Shown one piece after another: positions 1-12,300 of a stretch of 64,000 bases of DNA. Numbering within the stretch: the stretch's first letter is position 1; each line of letters begins with the position of its first letter. A program made the translations under genes and the position numbers. The DNA comes from Globodera rostochiensis. Taxonomy: Eukaryota; Nematoda; Chromadorea; Rhabditida; Heteroderidae. The notes beneath the pieces are model-generated. The model searched no databases, was not told the origin of the DNA, and worked only from the letters and a program-made list of their open reading frames with translations. The stretch covers positions 2,692,295 through 2,756,294 of the forward strand of contig JAEVLN010000002.1 of assembly GCA_018350325.1 (NCBI GenBank), read 5' to 3'.

Positions 1-360
1 ACACCCCCTCCACCCCCCCCCCCTCCCCACCAGCTATCATTTGGTGAAAAAGATACAAAACATTTTCGATTTCAGGGTTCTTTCAATTTCAATTCGAATT
101 ACATTAGATAATGTCTTCGTCGCTCTGTCTCTGACCGTGAAGCACGTATCGTGCAGGTAAATTGGTTTTTTGGTTTCATTTTTAATAATAAGATGTTCAG
201 CATGAGGAGTATGTCACCGCTGCCACAATCCCACCAAGTACCCCCCGCCCATCGAGTGCCCCCCGCTCACCGAGTGGCCCCCGCCTTGATGATCTGCTTC
301 CGAGCTTGGTAAGTTTTAAATTTTGGAAAACTGATCAGCTTTGGGAGCTTCTTTAGCATT

Positions 361-1216
361 TTTGGGAGGAATTCACCAGTGTGCCGGTGGAAGAATTGAA
401 AACTGTTGTCAGGTAAATCCCCCCCCCCCTCCAATTTTTATGAATTTCGTAATTGCTTCAGGTCGCTGATGGAGGCCCTTCGCCTTCGAAGTGAATACAT
501 GCAACGAATCGGAGGCGGATTACCAAACACCACGAAAAAACTCATCAATCTGGAAGAGAAGTCGAACACAATACAGTACAATCTGCCGGTGGCACCGTCT
601 GAGCGAAAATTTGCGCTTCATCGACAGAATGGAATTGTAAGTACTCATTTTAATAATAATTTTAATTGTAAAATTAAAAAATACAGGTTGTTTTGACGGA
701 GAGTGACCGAATTGTCAAACTGGAGGCCGCTCCAATCTCTCACGAAAAATTTTTGAAGTTGGCACTTTGTGGGGAAATAAAGTACCCCCCCCCCCCCTTT
801 AAGGGACTACACGTGGCTGAATGGCATTGTCAACGACGGCCCCCTTCGGACTTGTTGCTCCCAACGTCTTAAGTGCTTAAAAATGAATTTCGAAATGCAT
901 GTTATGCTTAGAGGCGATGTTAGTCCTTTTTTATGAACTTTTTGGTTTTTTATCTCACTTTTCAGTTGGAAACTATTGAGCAGCAAAGTGTGCCGCACCG
1001 AGACTTCTACAACATTAGAAAGGTGGACACGCACATTCACGGTGAGTGATTTGAATTCATTGCAATTTTATTTTCATTTTTCTTTTTCAGCCGCCAGCTC
1101 TATGAACGCCAAGTTGGTCAGCCATTCATCCTCCCAAATTTCTTTTGTTTTTAGACATTTGTTGCGTTTCATCAAAAAGAAAATGCCCGATGCGAATGAT
1201 GTCGTCCAGGAAAAGG
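361..1216 (+). pseudogene. AMP deaminase-like partial copy, N-terminal half only
   Basis: The exon series repeats that of the full AMP deaminase gene at 6321-13586: a short exon ending in VPVEELKTVVR, an exon with [16 protein letters not shown], an exon VVLTESDRIVKLE, an exon with DYTWLNGIVNDGPLRT, then the metal-site exon ([17 protein letters not shown]) and [10 protein letters not shown] up to a GTAATA donor at 1217. Most splice sites and the local frame are kept, so this copy is better preserved than its neighbour. It has only the first zinc-ligand motif (HxH) and none of the later catalytic exons, because at 1254 the sequence jumps back to an earlier exon. It cannot encode a working deaminase. 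Either a pseudogene or a truncated expressed relative; I favour pseudogene. Confidence 0.72.
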
Positions 1217-1253
1217 TAATAATGGCAAATGTTAATCAAACTCAGCCAATTTT

Positions 1254-2600
1254 ATGAATTTTGTATTGCTTCAGATCGTTCATGGAGGCCCTTCACCGCA
1301 GGAACGAATGCATGGACAGAATCGGAGGCGGATTCCCCATCTCCACGAAAAGATTGGTCAATTTGGAACTAGTGCAAGCTGGTGCTATATCATACGACAC
1401 CGCCATCGGCTGTGGGAAGGAATTGTTTCAAAATTCCGCAATTAAGGCAGTCAAACCGTCTGACACCCCCGCGGAGCAAAGAAGGGCAAAAACTTAAAAC
1501 GTCCCCCACCCCCGCGGAGCAAAGAAGGGCAAAAACTAATAAACAATCCCCCCTCCGCGGTCACAATGTTTGGTGCTTGCAGGCGTGCAAACGCCTATAA
1601 CCCCCTCCCCCACCCGCTCAGCGATCATATTAGGTGAATAAGAAACAAAACATTTTCTCTTTCAGGATCTTTTTCAATTTCAATTCAAATTACTTCAGAC
1701 AATGTGTTTGCCGCGCAAACCAGATGTACTCGTTTTAATTAATAATTTTAATAAGAAAATCTTTATTGAAATTCAGGTTGTTTTGAAGGAGAATGACCGA
1801 AATGTCGAACTGGAGGGCGCTCCCATTGCTTGGGACAAATTTTAGCATTGGAACTAGTGCAAGCTGGTGCCATCACACGACACCGCCATCCCCGGGCTTG
1901 TTTTGAGTGACTCCCATTACACGGGACAAATTTTTAAAGTTGGCATTTTGGGAAAATTATAGTAAAAACCCCCTTTAAGGGACTACACGTGGCTAACGGC
2001 ATTGCCAGCGACGATCCCCTTCGGACGTGTTGCTCCCAACGTCTTAAGATCTTGAAAATGAATTTCGAAATGCATGTTATGCTTAGAGGCGATGTACGTT
2101 CTTTTTTATGAACTTTTTGGTTTTTATCTCACTTTTCAGTTGAAAATGCTGAGCAGCGAAATGTGCCGCACCAAGACTTCTACAACATTCGAAAAGTTGA
2201 CACCCACATTCACGGTAAGTGAATTGGATTCACTGCAATTTTATGCAATATTTTTCATTTTCAGCCGCCAGCTCGATGAACGACAAGTTTGCCATTCTAC
2301 CCATTCGTCCCCCAAATTTGTCTTATGTTTTTAGGCATTTGTTGCGTTTCATCAAAAAGAAAATTTCCACCAACGCGGATAATGTCGTCCATGAGAAGGT
2401 AATAAATACCACCAGATTTGAATCGATTCTTAGCCTTTTTAAAGAAAAGGCATTCGCCGAAAATAAATCTAGATTGAAAGATTTTTGCCCCCGACAGAAT
2501 GGGAGGAAAATGACCATGACGGAGCTTATGCGTGAGAAAACATCTGTTTGAAAAACCTCTCTGTGGACATGTTGGACGTGCGCTGCCTAAATTATAATTT
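1254..2600 (+). pseudogene. Second AMP deaminase-like partial copy
   Basis: A second, more decayed copy in tandem with the first. It restarts with the exon carrying SFMEALHRRNECMDRIGGG (about 1275-1370). A copy of the flank seen at 20-130 follows at 1605-1705, then remnants of the VVL exon (1778), the DYTW exon (1980), the VPHRD / VDTHIH exon (2142-2215, now with [20 protein letters not shown] changes), the HLLRFIKKK exon (2336-2398) and an NGRKMTMTEL exon (2497). The last runs into a TGA just before the conserved NLSVDMLDV segment. Order is disturbed and several exons are truncated, so it is a pseudogene. Its splice-site skeleton is still visible. Confidence 0.7.
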
Positions 2601-2614
2601 TATAAACCCCCCAA

Positions 2615-2860
2615 TTTCTATGCGTATAAAGAAAACCCTGGAGTAGTTAAGAATTGTGTATATAGAAAATCCTGTGTAGTTACGAATTACGCAATTTGCC
2701 ATTGATGGTTTCCCTTAACTTATATGCGTATACAGGAAACCCTGGAGTAGTTAGGAATTATATTGCATTGGTAAGTGACCTCAATTTATGCGTATATAGG
2801 AAACCCTGGAATAGTTAGGAATTATACATATTGCATTGATAAGTGACCTCAATTTTTTTA
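2615..2860 (+). repeat. Short tandem repeat, about 65-75 bp unit, roughly 3-4 copies
   Basis: The words TATGCGTATA, AGGAAACCCTGGAGTAG and GTAAGTGACCTCAATTT recur in the same order at about 2620, 2700, 2786 and 2850, with length variation. No open frame of note. It separates the AMP deaminase relics from the BCS1 relic. Confidence 0.75.
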
Positions 2861-2884
2861 TCAAGCATTTTTTTTCTTGTTTTT

Positions 2885-2985
2885 GTACAGTAGTTCCGGT
2901 TTTTTTGACCGGAAGCAAATTTAGTCCCGGTCCAGGTTTTTTCAAAAGTCCCGGACCTGTCCAACCCTAATTAAACAATAAATTT
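2885..2985. repeat. Short element made of inverted GGTCCGGGACT-like words
   Basis: About 100 bp in which CCGGT/ACCGG, GTCCCGG and GGACCTG recur in both orientations, followed by GTCCAACCCTAAT. It belongs to a class of word-repeat loci seen many times in the window (see findings). No terminal repeat or target duplication could be defined here. Confidence 0.45.
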
Positions 2986-3053
2986 TCTCAGTATATAATA
3001 AATAAAGACAAAAGGAAAAATTAAAAATTTGCCAACAAATCATTTTTTCCCTT

Positions 3054-3550
3054 CTATTTTCGAAGCTGTGTGTCGGCCAGTTGAGACACATTTTCTATCG
3101 AACAGTGTGGGATCCGTTTTGTAATTGAGCAAATGACCCTGAATGGAGGCAGGCGAAAAGTCGCTGCCCAATGACGACACTTTGTCCCGAAATTGTGCGC
3201 ACATTTGCGCCAATATTCCGTCAAAAAATTTGGCAAACATCTGAAAACAGATCCTATTAGGAAGTTTTTCTGGATAAGTAAATATTTAACCAAACAAAAC
3301 TCAAAATTTAAAATATCCGGACCTGCTCAAACATTGGCCCAGTACAGTTGCCAAAGTACTGCTTGACGTCGACGTGCCCGGGCCTGATCAGTGCTGGATC
3401 CAACTGGCACACGTGCTTGGTGGTCATAAACAGCACACGCTCCTCCGCACTGACCACCCCATCGTGGCGTTCAGCAGTCCGAACATGGTGACCCGAGTCA
3501 ACCGGTCGGCCTGAACAGCTTCGCGTATGCCACCGTCAAGAACAATCGTC
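3054..3550 (-). pseudogene. BCS1-like AAA ATPase, 3' fragment
   Basis: Read on the minus strand, exon A (about 3545-3330) gives [16 protein letters not shown], then after a one-base slip [17 protein letters not shown] and [17 protein letters not shown]. This is the SGLLNALDG / FMTTNH / [12 protein letters not shown] signature of BCS1, the inner-membrane AAA ATPase that inserts the Rieske protein into respiratory complex III. A clean GTCCGG...TTTCAG intron leads to exon B (3242-3054), FAKFFDGILAQMC then FSPASIQGHLLNYKTDP, matching the BCS1 C-terminal helical part. The frame slips within GLLNA-DG, probably again after NYKTDP, and the N-terminal half is absent. A relic with intact introns, so it arose by DNA duplication and not retroposition. 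Confidence 0.72.
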
Positions 3551-3689
3551 CTTCTTGCGAGGCTTCCCAAAATGAATTTTTGAAATTTAATTTGATAAAA
3601 AACATTTCCCTGAAAGAAAATGCAACAACTAATTTAACTTGCCAAACTTTAAAATGTTCAAAATTGCTTTTTTTCGTCTTAATTTTCAG

Positions 3690-3813
3690 CATTTCGCTGG
3701 GCACAATTCCATTTTACTTGTGCGGCGAGCTTTTCCCACAAAATTTCCGCTCAATGGGCCAATCCGTCGTGTTTTTCATTTCACTTTGCTCTCAAGTGTA
3801 CTTTGTTAAATAA
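3690..3813 (+). pseudogene. Isolated sugar-transporter (MFS) exon
   Basis: After a TTTTCAG acceptor the frame reads ISLGTIPFYLCGELFPQNF and SMGQSVVFFISLCSQVYF, then stops. This is the conserved G-x-IP-x(3)-x-ELFP-x(3)-R segment between transmembrane helices 10 and 11 of glucose/sugar transporters of the major facilitator superfamily. No flanking transporter exons are visible on this strand. An inverted, deleted copy of the same exon with about 25 bp of shared 3' flank lies at 14150-14265. Orphan exon, not a gene. Confidence 0.65.
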
Positions 3814-4389
3814 TAATAAATTAATTAGTGATCACTGATCAGAGAGCGTTTGTGTTCAAAATCCTACAATGCCTAATTTTGCAAGTTTGGTGCTTCCCAG
3901 CAACTTTTGACATTGATACATAATAGGGGTTCGGTTCGAAACCGACTCACTCTATTGATTGATTTATTGATCGATTGATAGCCCCCCCCCCACATAAGCC
4001 CAGCGGAAGAAATGTGCAAAACCAAAAGCCAAGCTCATCCAAAGATCATTAGGGTAAAAAGGGGATTTGTTTGTGCCCATTTTTCCACTTTCATCGCAAA
4101 TTCACTAAAATAGAGAAAGCACACAAACATTTGGTCGTATGCATTTGAGTAATGTCATAAGCCTCCCCCCCCCCCTCCACAAACATTCAAAAAAATGTTT
4201 GCTATGGGCAAATTGATAATCCTCAATCGATCATTATTCGGACGGATTGACAAAACTATGCCCACAAGTCTCTTAAAAAGTCGTATGTATGAAAGAAGCC
4301 ATGACCTCCGTCTCACAAATGTTTCTCATTTGTCAATTAAGGACATGTTTATTGATTTCATCTACGAATGCTTTCAAATTACCCACCAA

Positions 4390-4893
4390 TTCAGAACAGG
4401 TCAAAAGGTCCCACCCATTCAAAAGGTCCCACTGACAAAATGTGCCCGTTCAAAAGGTCCCACTGACAAAATGTGCCCGTTCAAAAGGTCCCACTGACAA
4501 AATGTGCCCATTCAAAAGGTCCCACTGACAAAATGTGCCCGTTCAAAAGGTCCCACTGACAAAATGTGCCCGTTCAAAAGGTCCCACTGACAAAATGTGC
4601 CCGTTCAAAAGGTCCCACTGACAAAATGTGCCCATTCAAAAGGTCCCACTGACAAAATGTGCCCGTTCAAAAGGTCCCACTGACAAAATGTCCCCCTTCA
4701 AAAGGTCCCACTGACAAAATGTGCCCGTTCAAAAAGTCCCACTGACAAAATGTCCCCCTTCAAAAGGTCCCACTGACAAAATGTGCCCGTTCAAAAAGTC
4801 CCACCCCTTCAAAAGGTCCCACTGACAAAATGTGCCCGTTCAAAAAGTCCCACTGACAAAATGTGCCCGTTCAAAAGGTACCACTGACAAAAT
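4390..4893 (+). repeat. 31-bp tandem repeat, about 15-16 copies
   Basis: The unit contains TTCAAAAGGTCCCACTGAC followed by AAAATGTGCCC. Copies are nearly identical, with G/A and GTGCC/TCCCC variants and one shortened unit near 4801. Short open frames across it are by-products of a stop-free repeat. Confidence 0.93.
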
Positions 4894-5214
4894 GTCCCCC
4901 AATGGGAAATCGTTCATTTCGTATAAATGTTGTGGTCCCATAACAGCACAGCACGTGGCTGTGGCTGTCCACTCAGCAGCCCGCAGTTGGCTTTTCCATC
5001 GCTCTATCGATTTTCTTTTCTGCTCTCTTTGGCTTACACGGCGAGGAGAACGCTTCTCCCCTCACATTCTCTCTCCCACCTCGCCGAAAGATTGTTGGGG
5101 AAACGAAACTGGACGATAATATAATGATTATGGTTGGGGGGGGGGGGTGGAGAGGATGATATGCTGTGGCTGTGTAATAAATACCTCCTCCATATCTTTA
5201 CATTATTTAGCAAT

Positions 5215-5752
5215 TTGAAAGAGAGCGAGAGGGTCTTCCCCCCCCCCCCCGGGGGATGGGGCAGAAACCATTCAGACCCCCTCCCCCCCCCAGCGATTCA
5301 TAATCAATTCTGTGCGATTCCTCCACTTCTATTGTTGCTCTCCCCTTTTTTAGTTACAAATTAATGTACTTTTTAACTCAAATTCAACATTTAAATATTT
5401 TTTTTCAAAAGGCTCCGGCGGAGGTTTTCGGGTTGTCGAAAGGCCTTCCGATTGGAAACTAGTGGCCTAAGCCTTGCGAGAAAACCCTTGCGAGAAGTCC
5501 GTACATTAAAAAAAAATATTTTTTTCCCCTTAGGCGAGGATTATCCGATTAATCCTCCCTCGCTTAGGGGCATCCCCCTCCATTCCGGGGGGGGGGGGGG
5601 GGTCTGAGTTGCGCGACCCGACCTTTATGGCCAAGCTGAAGTTTGGCCGAATGAATGTTCTCGCGATTTGCTTTAAATGAATTTATTCAAATCCATTTTT
5701 TGAAAAAACGGAATTCCGTTTACCCCCCCCCCCCCGCCGGGTACCTCCCACC
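5215..5752 (+). repeat. Segmental duplication, copy 1 (partner 17816-18362)
   Basis: The same run of landmarks occurs in the same order in both places: GAGAGCGAGAGGGTCTTCC, a G/C homopolymer, CAGAAACCATTCAGACCCC, GATTCCTCCACTTCTATTG, GGCTCCGGCGGAG, TTTTCGGGTTGTCGAAAGGC, and the GACCCGACCTTTxTGGCCAAGC block. Homopolymers and small indels differ. Copy 1 lies 0.6 kb upstream of the AMP deaminase start; copy 2 lies just upstream of the right-hand AMP deaminase relic. The duplication therefore seems to have carried the gene's 5' flank. 5753-6320 holds only AT-rich sequence and two poly-G runs. Confidence 0.85.
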
Positions 5753-6320
5753 TCTTCACCCAATGTGTCCTCTTCATTATGCAAATATTCTTTCGTCCCA
5801 ATTTGCGTTCTTTTCTTAAAAGCTGACGCGCAATTTTTTTTTGTTCATTTTCAAAAGGTGCAATTAAAAAGACGTTCGTAAAATAAAGATAAAATTAGAA
5901 TAAAAAAAAAATGAAAATATTTACGAAATGACGCATCTCTTTCTAACTTTTCATCTTTTTTGGTGATCCACATCGCAATGTTTAGGCCGGTTTTGTCTTG
6001 TTTTCAACACGTTTATTCATCAAAATGATAATCGCCGGGGGGGGGGGTGGGACAAAAAGCTTAAACAAAACAAAAAATTTGAATTATTAAAAGGGGATTC
6101 AACGCCGCCGGCGGGGGGGGGGGGGGGGGGCAGTGGGTTAAAACAGAGTTAAAATTAAATATTTTTAAAAACTTTTTTATTGACCCAATAGTTCATTGTT
6201 TCAAAATTTATTCATTGACGAAAAGCCAACAAACCGCGTTTATTAATTTAGATTTTTTTTTTATCCTTTGAACAAAAACTCATTTTGCATCGGCAATTTC
6301 TTTCTCTTCAATTCTTAACA

Positions 6321-9300
6321 ATGTCCCATCGCTTCGGGGGACATCCAACGGCGGCTCCGCCCTTTTGTGTCACCGCTTCCGTTGACGATGAGACCACCGA
6401 CCCGGACCCGCTGGTTGCTGAAGAAGCTTCAGCACCGCCTCCACAATGCCCGGACGAGCGCAAGCCAAGTCTTATCAAATTCAGAGGGGAGGGCGGGACA
6501 ACGGCAGCGGAGGGGGAGGACGAACCGACGCCGGAGGGGGCGTGCCATAGTGAGAGGGGAGGGGGGGGGGATGCCTTAGGGCTAGGGCACTTACAATTAA
6601 TGGAAAAGAATTTTGAGATTTGCGTCCGATTCTTGGAAAGTCTCGCGACTCCCACAGTATCTCTTTTTAGTTTTTAAGGCTGTTTGCAAATATTTTAAGA
6701 CTGGAAAGGATTGTCCGTTGCCGTTCCTCTAATCCCCCGCAGGGTATTATCCCCCCCCCCCCACAGGCTTTGCCCGGCGGCACTTTTGTTAGACAAAATG
6801 CAAATTAATTGCCTAAGTGCGCGAAGGCTTGTCTCTATCCCTATTAATCGCCCTTATAGGCACCGAAACCCTTTTGCATTTGGGCTTTAAGGATGAGACA
6901 GAGTCTCGAAAGTTTCATTTTAATATTTTACTGAATTTTATGATCGAGATTAATTGTGTTCAATACGGTAACATTTTGCCGGATTTACCTCTCTGATTGT
7001 TTCAGGAAAGTCCACCGACTCTGACTGCATTGAGCTGGGCCCTTTCCAATCGATGATCGGCAGCGGCTCCTTCTCGGGCCATCTGATCAGTTCGCCCTAT
7101 GAGCTGTCCCAGTACCCAATTGAAATCCAGGAGACGAAAAGCGCCCTCCAGCGTCAAATCTCCAACAGGTGCAAGCCAAACAATGAAATTAAGGCGAGAT
7201 TGACTTTTTTTGAACTGACGTGCGTGCGTGTGCCATTTTCCAAAATGCTTAACCCAAAATGCCAATAACTCTTTCTCTCTCTTAACCCCGAAGCATTAAC
7301 CATTGAACAGACTTGCTGAAGTGAATTCCATGTCCTCCGCTACGCTCTCACGGCAGGAACCGCAAAACGATCGCCCAAACTCTTCGTTGGACCAGGCCAC
7401 GTCGTCGTCGTCGTCACTGTCCACCGGACATCATCATCAGCAACACAACCCGACGGGTCGTCGATGGTCACTGCAACCGCCGCCTACACATCAGCAACCG
7501 CCGCAGCACCAACAGTGGGTTATGTGCCGTGTATTAGTTCAAAATGGTCCGATCCTAATAATCATTTTGAATGACCAATTCATTCCGATGGTTATTTCAA
7601 CAAATTGGACTATTAAAATCTGATGGTGAACTAACGCTTAGTGAAGAGGCGATTAGGGGAGGGGGGGATGCATTCACTTTAATGCATACCAGATCGGCCT
7701 GCTGATTCGTTGTAAAAAGATCTGATCACAAAAGCATGCACTTTTTTTGCTGTGATGTGCCGCCAATCGCCCTTTTAAACGCGCCGGGCCGCCCGTCCCG
7801 TACTCTTCTCTACCGTACTCTTTTTACCGTAACAAATTCTTTCTCATTTTACTTTACTTTTACGCTGTTCACTTTCCAGCAGCACAATTCAGCCCCCCCC
7901 ATTCCTTTCTTTCCCATCCTTCTCCGTCTTATGCTACACATTTATATTAACAAATTGTTTTATTAGCCTCCCCACTCAAAAGTTAATCTTTATGCGATAA
8001 TGGCCGGAGGGGGGGGGGGTGGTGACTTTCCATCACTTTCCGACAGACACTTTCTTTACCCCTTTTTGTTGAGCAACAAAACATTCATTGTATTCGGTTT
8101 GGAAACAAATTGTCTTTCCAGATCATTTGATCACTTTGTTGCTTACGAATTAGCTTAATTTCTAAAGATCAGATCAGTCACTCATCGCCCAAAATACACA
8201 TTTCTTTTTCTTTAAAATTGGAAAGTAATTAAAAGACAGTCACACCACCGTAGGAATTATTTCGAAACTTAGATCATAATTAAAATTAAAAATATTCCCC
8301 AAAAAGTGTTAATGACCCGAAAACTTCGGGTTTAAAATAAAAAGAATTTCTTGGATTGCCTAACCGATTTTGTCTTTTCTTTTCAGATTCAGACTGGAGT
8401 CCATTCGCGAGAGGAAGGCATTTGAAACCGCCGCAGCAGCCACTTCCGGCACAATGTCACCAGTGCCGGCCAATTCCCCGGCAACCCCGACCACACTGAA
8501 CGGCGGCACTACGCAACCGATGCCAATGTCACCGATAGCAAGCAGCCCCCGAGGCGAACAGGCAGGAGGCCATTTACAAAACTCTTAAATGATCAGGAAT
8601 GAAGGACCAGCTCCAATCTGATTTATCACTTTATTCTGAAACAAGGACTGACTGATCAGACCATTTAAAATCTTAATTAGCTAAACCCCATAACCAAAGT
8701 CGCGTGAATGATTTGCCCTTGAAGGCTAACATTGTGAATTCCCGATGGTGCTTTTGACATTGCCTAATATTCTCGAACGTTCAGGTGCACGACGACATCG
8801 ACCGCGTGCTGTGCTCTGCTCAGCACGTCGAAATGCGCACCTTTCGCGACGCAATTGACGTGAACTACCAGCGAATGGTGAGTTTTGTTCATTTTTTGAT
8901 TTTGATCTGATCAAATTTGGGGATTTCCCTTTAGGGGTTGAATGGTGAAGAGTTGTCCGGCGTGCCGTTGGAGGATTTGCGCACTGCCGCCAGGTAAAAC
9001 CTCCCCGATTTCAAAAATCTCCTAAATTCGCGGTTTTCGAGCAGTTCCTAAACCTTTTTGAGCAAAAGCACAAAAAATTTTTAAAATGCCTTTAGGTCCC
9101 TTGTGGAGGCCCTTCGCCTTCGAAGTGAATACATGGAACGAATCGCGGGGTACTTCCCCAGCACCACGCGCAATTTTCTCACCGGTTAATTATTCAAATA
9201 AAGTTTTTAAAAAAATATTATATTTTTGTTTACAGGCAAATATCCGTGCGAATTGCCCAAACTGAGACAGAAAAACTCGGAGGCTTGTGAGTGATCGAAT

Positions 9301-12300
9301 AAAAACGGGACTCTCCAAAATTCACTAAGAAAAATTTCGGTTCCAAAAATGCAAATCTTGCTTTTATGATGTATATGAGAAATTAAAATGTTCGAGGAGA
9401 TTCTCGGACAGATTCTTCGATCGGACAATTTGTCTGAGCGAAATGACTAACCAGCTAACGTTGATCCACCCATCCCGCTTCACTGCTCACCTCTCTGATC
9501 GTCGATGGCCTAATGTCACTTCACTTGGCAGATAAACTCTGTAGGTTCCCTCCCGTCCGCTTCTGTTCACCAGTTTGATGGCCCGGCTTTTTTTTTATTT
9601 CTGATCACTAATCGATCTGTTTTCTGATCGCATAAATGTCAATCAGATCAGATCGGCGCTTTTGATAACAGCTGAGCCGGGTCATGTATGATCTCTGCTT
9701 TTTGCCAATTTTTGCACCACCTTCTGTTCTTCTTCTTTCCTCTCCATTTTGTGCCTTTCCACAAACTCCCGTCACTCGCACCCGACCCTGAAGATCCATC
9801 CACCAGAAACATCGAATGTGGCATTAGTGTTACACAGAAGCCATTTCAGATTGCCAAAATCTATTCAAAATTCGTTTAACAAAAAACGATCCTTATCATT
9901 TTTGCGGAGTTAAGTCACTAAATTTGATGGCATTCTGAACTGGCCTGTGACTCCTAATGCCATTGCTTTTGCCTCACGCCTCAAATTGTCTCCCCAATTC
10001 AGCTGCCACAATGTCATACAATCCGCCGGAGCCGCCGTTGGATCATTGGGGCCTTGACGACCCGTTGCCCGTTTTTGAGCGAAAGTTTGTGCTTCGTCGA
10101 CGAAACGGCATTGTAAAATATTCAAATTTTTATTACAAAATTAGGTTTAAATTTTTATTGAATAATTTAAAATTCAGGTTGTTATGATGGAAATGAGACG
10201 GACGACCGAGTTGTCGAAGAATTGAAGCACTTTTTCATCACCCGGGACAAATTTTTAAAGTTGGCACTTTGTGGGTGGGACAATTAATGTAAAAAAACCC
10301 CTTAAGGGACTACACCTGGCTGAATCGCATTTGTAATGAAGGTCCATTGAAGACGTTTTGCTATCGGCGCCTCACCTTTCTGCAGACACATTTCTCACTT
10401 CACGTGCTGTTGAATGATCAGGTCGAATAAGCATTTTTAGGATTTGCATCAATTCAATTTTCGATTTATTTAAAATTGGCATTATTTTTAAAATTAATAG
10501 ACCTTTTTTAAATTTATTTTGTCATAAATTTTCTATCTTTTTGCCTTCCATTTAGTTGGAAAATGCCGAGCAGCGAAGTGTGCCGCACCGAGACTTCTAC
10601 AACATTCGCAAGGTGGACACGCACATCCATGGTAAGTAAATTCTTTACAATTTTAATGCCAATATTTTTTATTTTTTCATTTTTAGCCGCCAGCTCGATG
10701 AACCACAAGTTGGTCGCTTCTTCCCCATCCCGCCCATTCATCATCCCCCAATTTGTCATGTTTAGGCATTTATTGCGTTTCATCAAAAAGAAAATGCGCA
10801 CCGATGCGGATGAGGTCGTTCAGGAGAAGGTAATAATGCCAAATTTAAATCGATTTTTGCCTTTTTTAAGAAAGGCATTTGTGCCCAAAAAAAAAAAGAA
10901 TAAAAAATACTTTTTGGTCTCTGTAATTGACAATTAATTATTTTTGTCCCGACAGAACGGCAAGAAAGTCACAATGTCGCAGCTGTTCCAACAAATGGAC
11001 ATCCGTCCGTACGATCTCTCCGTGGACATGTTGGACGTGCACGCGGACAGACACACGTAAAAAACTTTAATTTAATTTTATATTGTAAAAATATTTGACT
11101 TTTTTTGAAAAATACCTCAAATTTAAATTTAATTGTTAAAATAAATTTGAATTGAATTTTGAGTTCAGATTCCATCGCTTCGACAAATTCAACACAAAAT
11201 ATAACCCGCGTAAGTTTTTTTTTTGCCCAAAAATTTTGTCATCTTTTTCATTTTAAAAAGTTGGCCAAAACGAACTGCGCGAAATTTTTATCAAAACGGA
11301 CAATTACGTGAACGGCAAATATTTCGCGCAAGTGCTGAAGGAAGTGCTCAGCGATTTGGAAGACAACAAATACCAGCAAATGGTGAGTTATTATGAGATG
11401 GAAAATTTATAAAATAACGAAAAGTTACGGACAACTATCACTTCGAACGATATTTTGAATTTCTACTGATTTTGGCATTAAAATTTAAAGACTTTATTTT
11501 GCCGTAATGATTTTAACCAATTTCCGCAAAATTTCAGGAGCCGCGACTGTCCATCTACGGCAGGGCCAAGGATGAGTGGGACAAATTGGCCCGATGGGCC
11601 ATCGGACACGACGTAAGGATGAAGTTTTCGGAAAGATTAAAGAAAGTTGTGAGGCATAAATGGTTCAACAAATACAATACATAATCATATTTGAAAAAAA
11701 TTAATGACTTACTTTAAGAAAAATTAATTAAAAAGAAATGACACTCAAAAGTTGAATAATTATTTTACATTATATTTTAATAAAGAAAATTTGTCAGGTT
11801 TGGTCACCCAATGCCCGGTGGATGATCCAAGTGCCACGGCTCTACGACATTTACCATGCCAATGTGAGAGACAGTCCGCTATGTTTTTCGTCTAATATTT
11901 TTATAATTTTTCAGAAAATTTTGCCCAATTTCGACGCTTTTCTCGACAACGTGTTCACGCCACTTTTTGAAGTACCCAAAAGGGTTCAATAACATAAAAC
12001 TCCAAAAAATGATCATATTCAGGTCACAAACGACCCCGAATCGCACCCGGAACTTCACCGATTTCTGCTGGTTGGTCACAAAATTCTCCCCCCTCCCCCC
12101 CGAAACTTGGCTTTTCAGCACGTCTCCGGCATCGATTCGGTGGACGATGAATCGAAGCCCGAAAATGTGCCGTTCACGAAAGACTCGCCGGAGCCCGTCG
12201 AATACAACAATGATCAGGTCCAAAATCATATTTTGTGAAATAATTGTTTTATTTATTTTGAATATTATTAATAATTGATTTTTTCCTTGTACAGAACCCG

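Noticed and set aside
3905..3960. GGTTCGAAACC, resembling a tRNA T-arm
   Set aside because: No matching acceptor stem, D-arm or anticodon arm could be folded around it.
4390..4893. CRISPR-like regular array
   Set aside because: The 31-bp units are contiguous with no unique spacers, in a eukaryotic genome; an ordinary minisatellite. The same holds for the 40-bp and 22-bp arrays.
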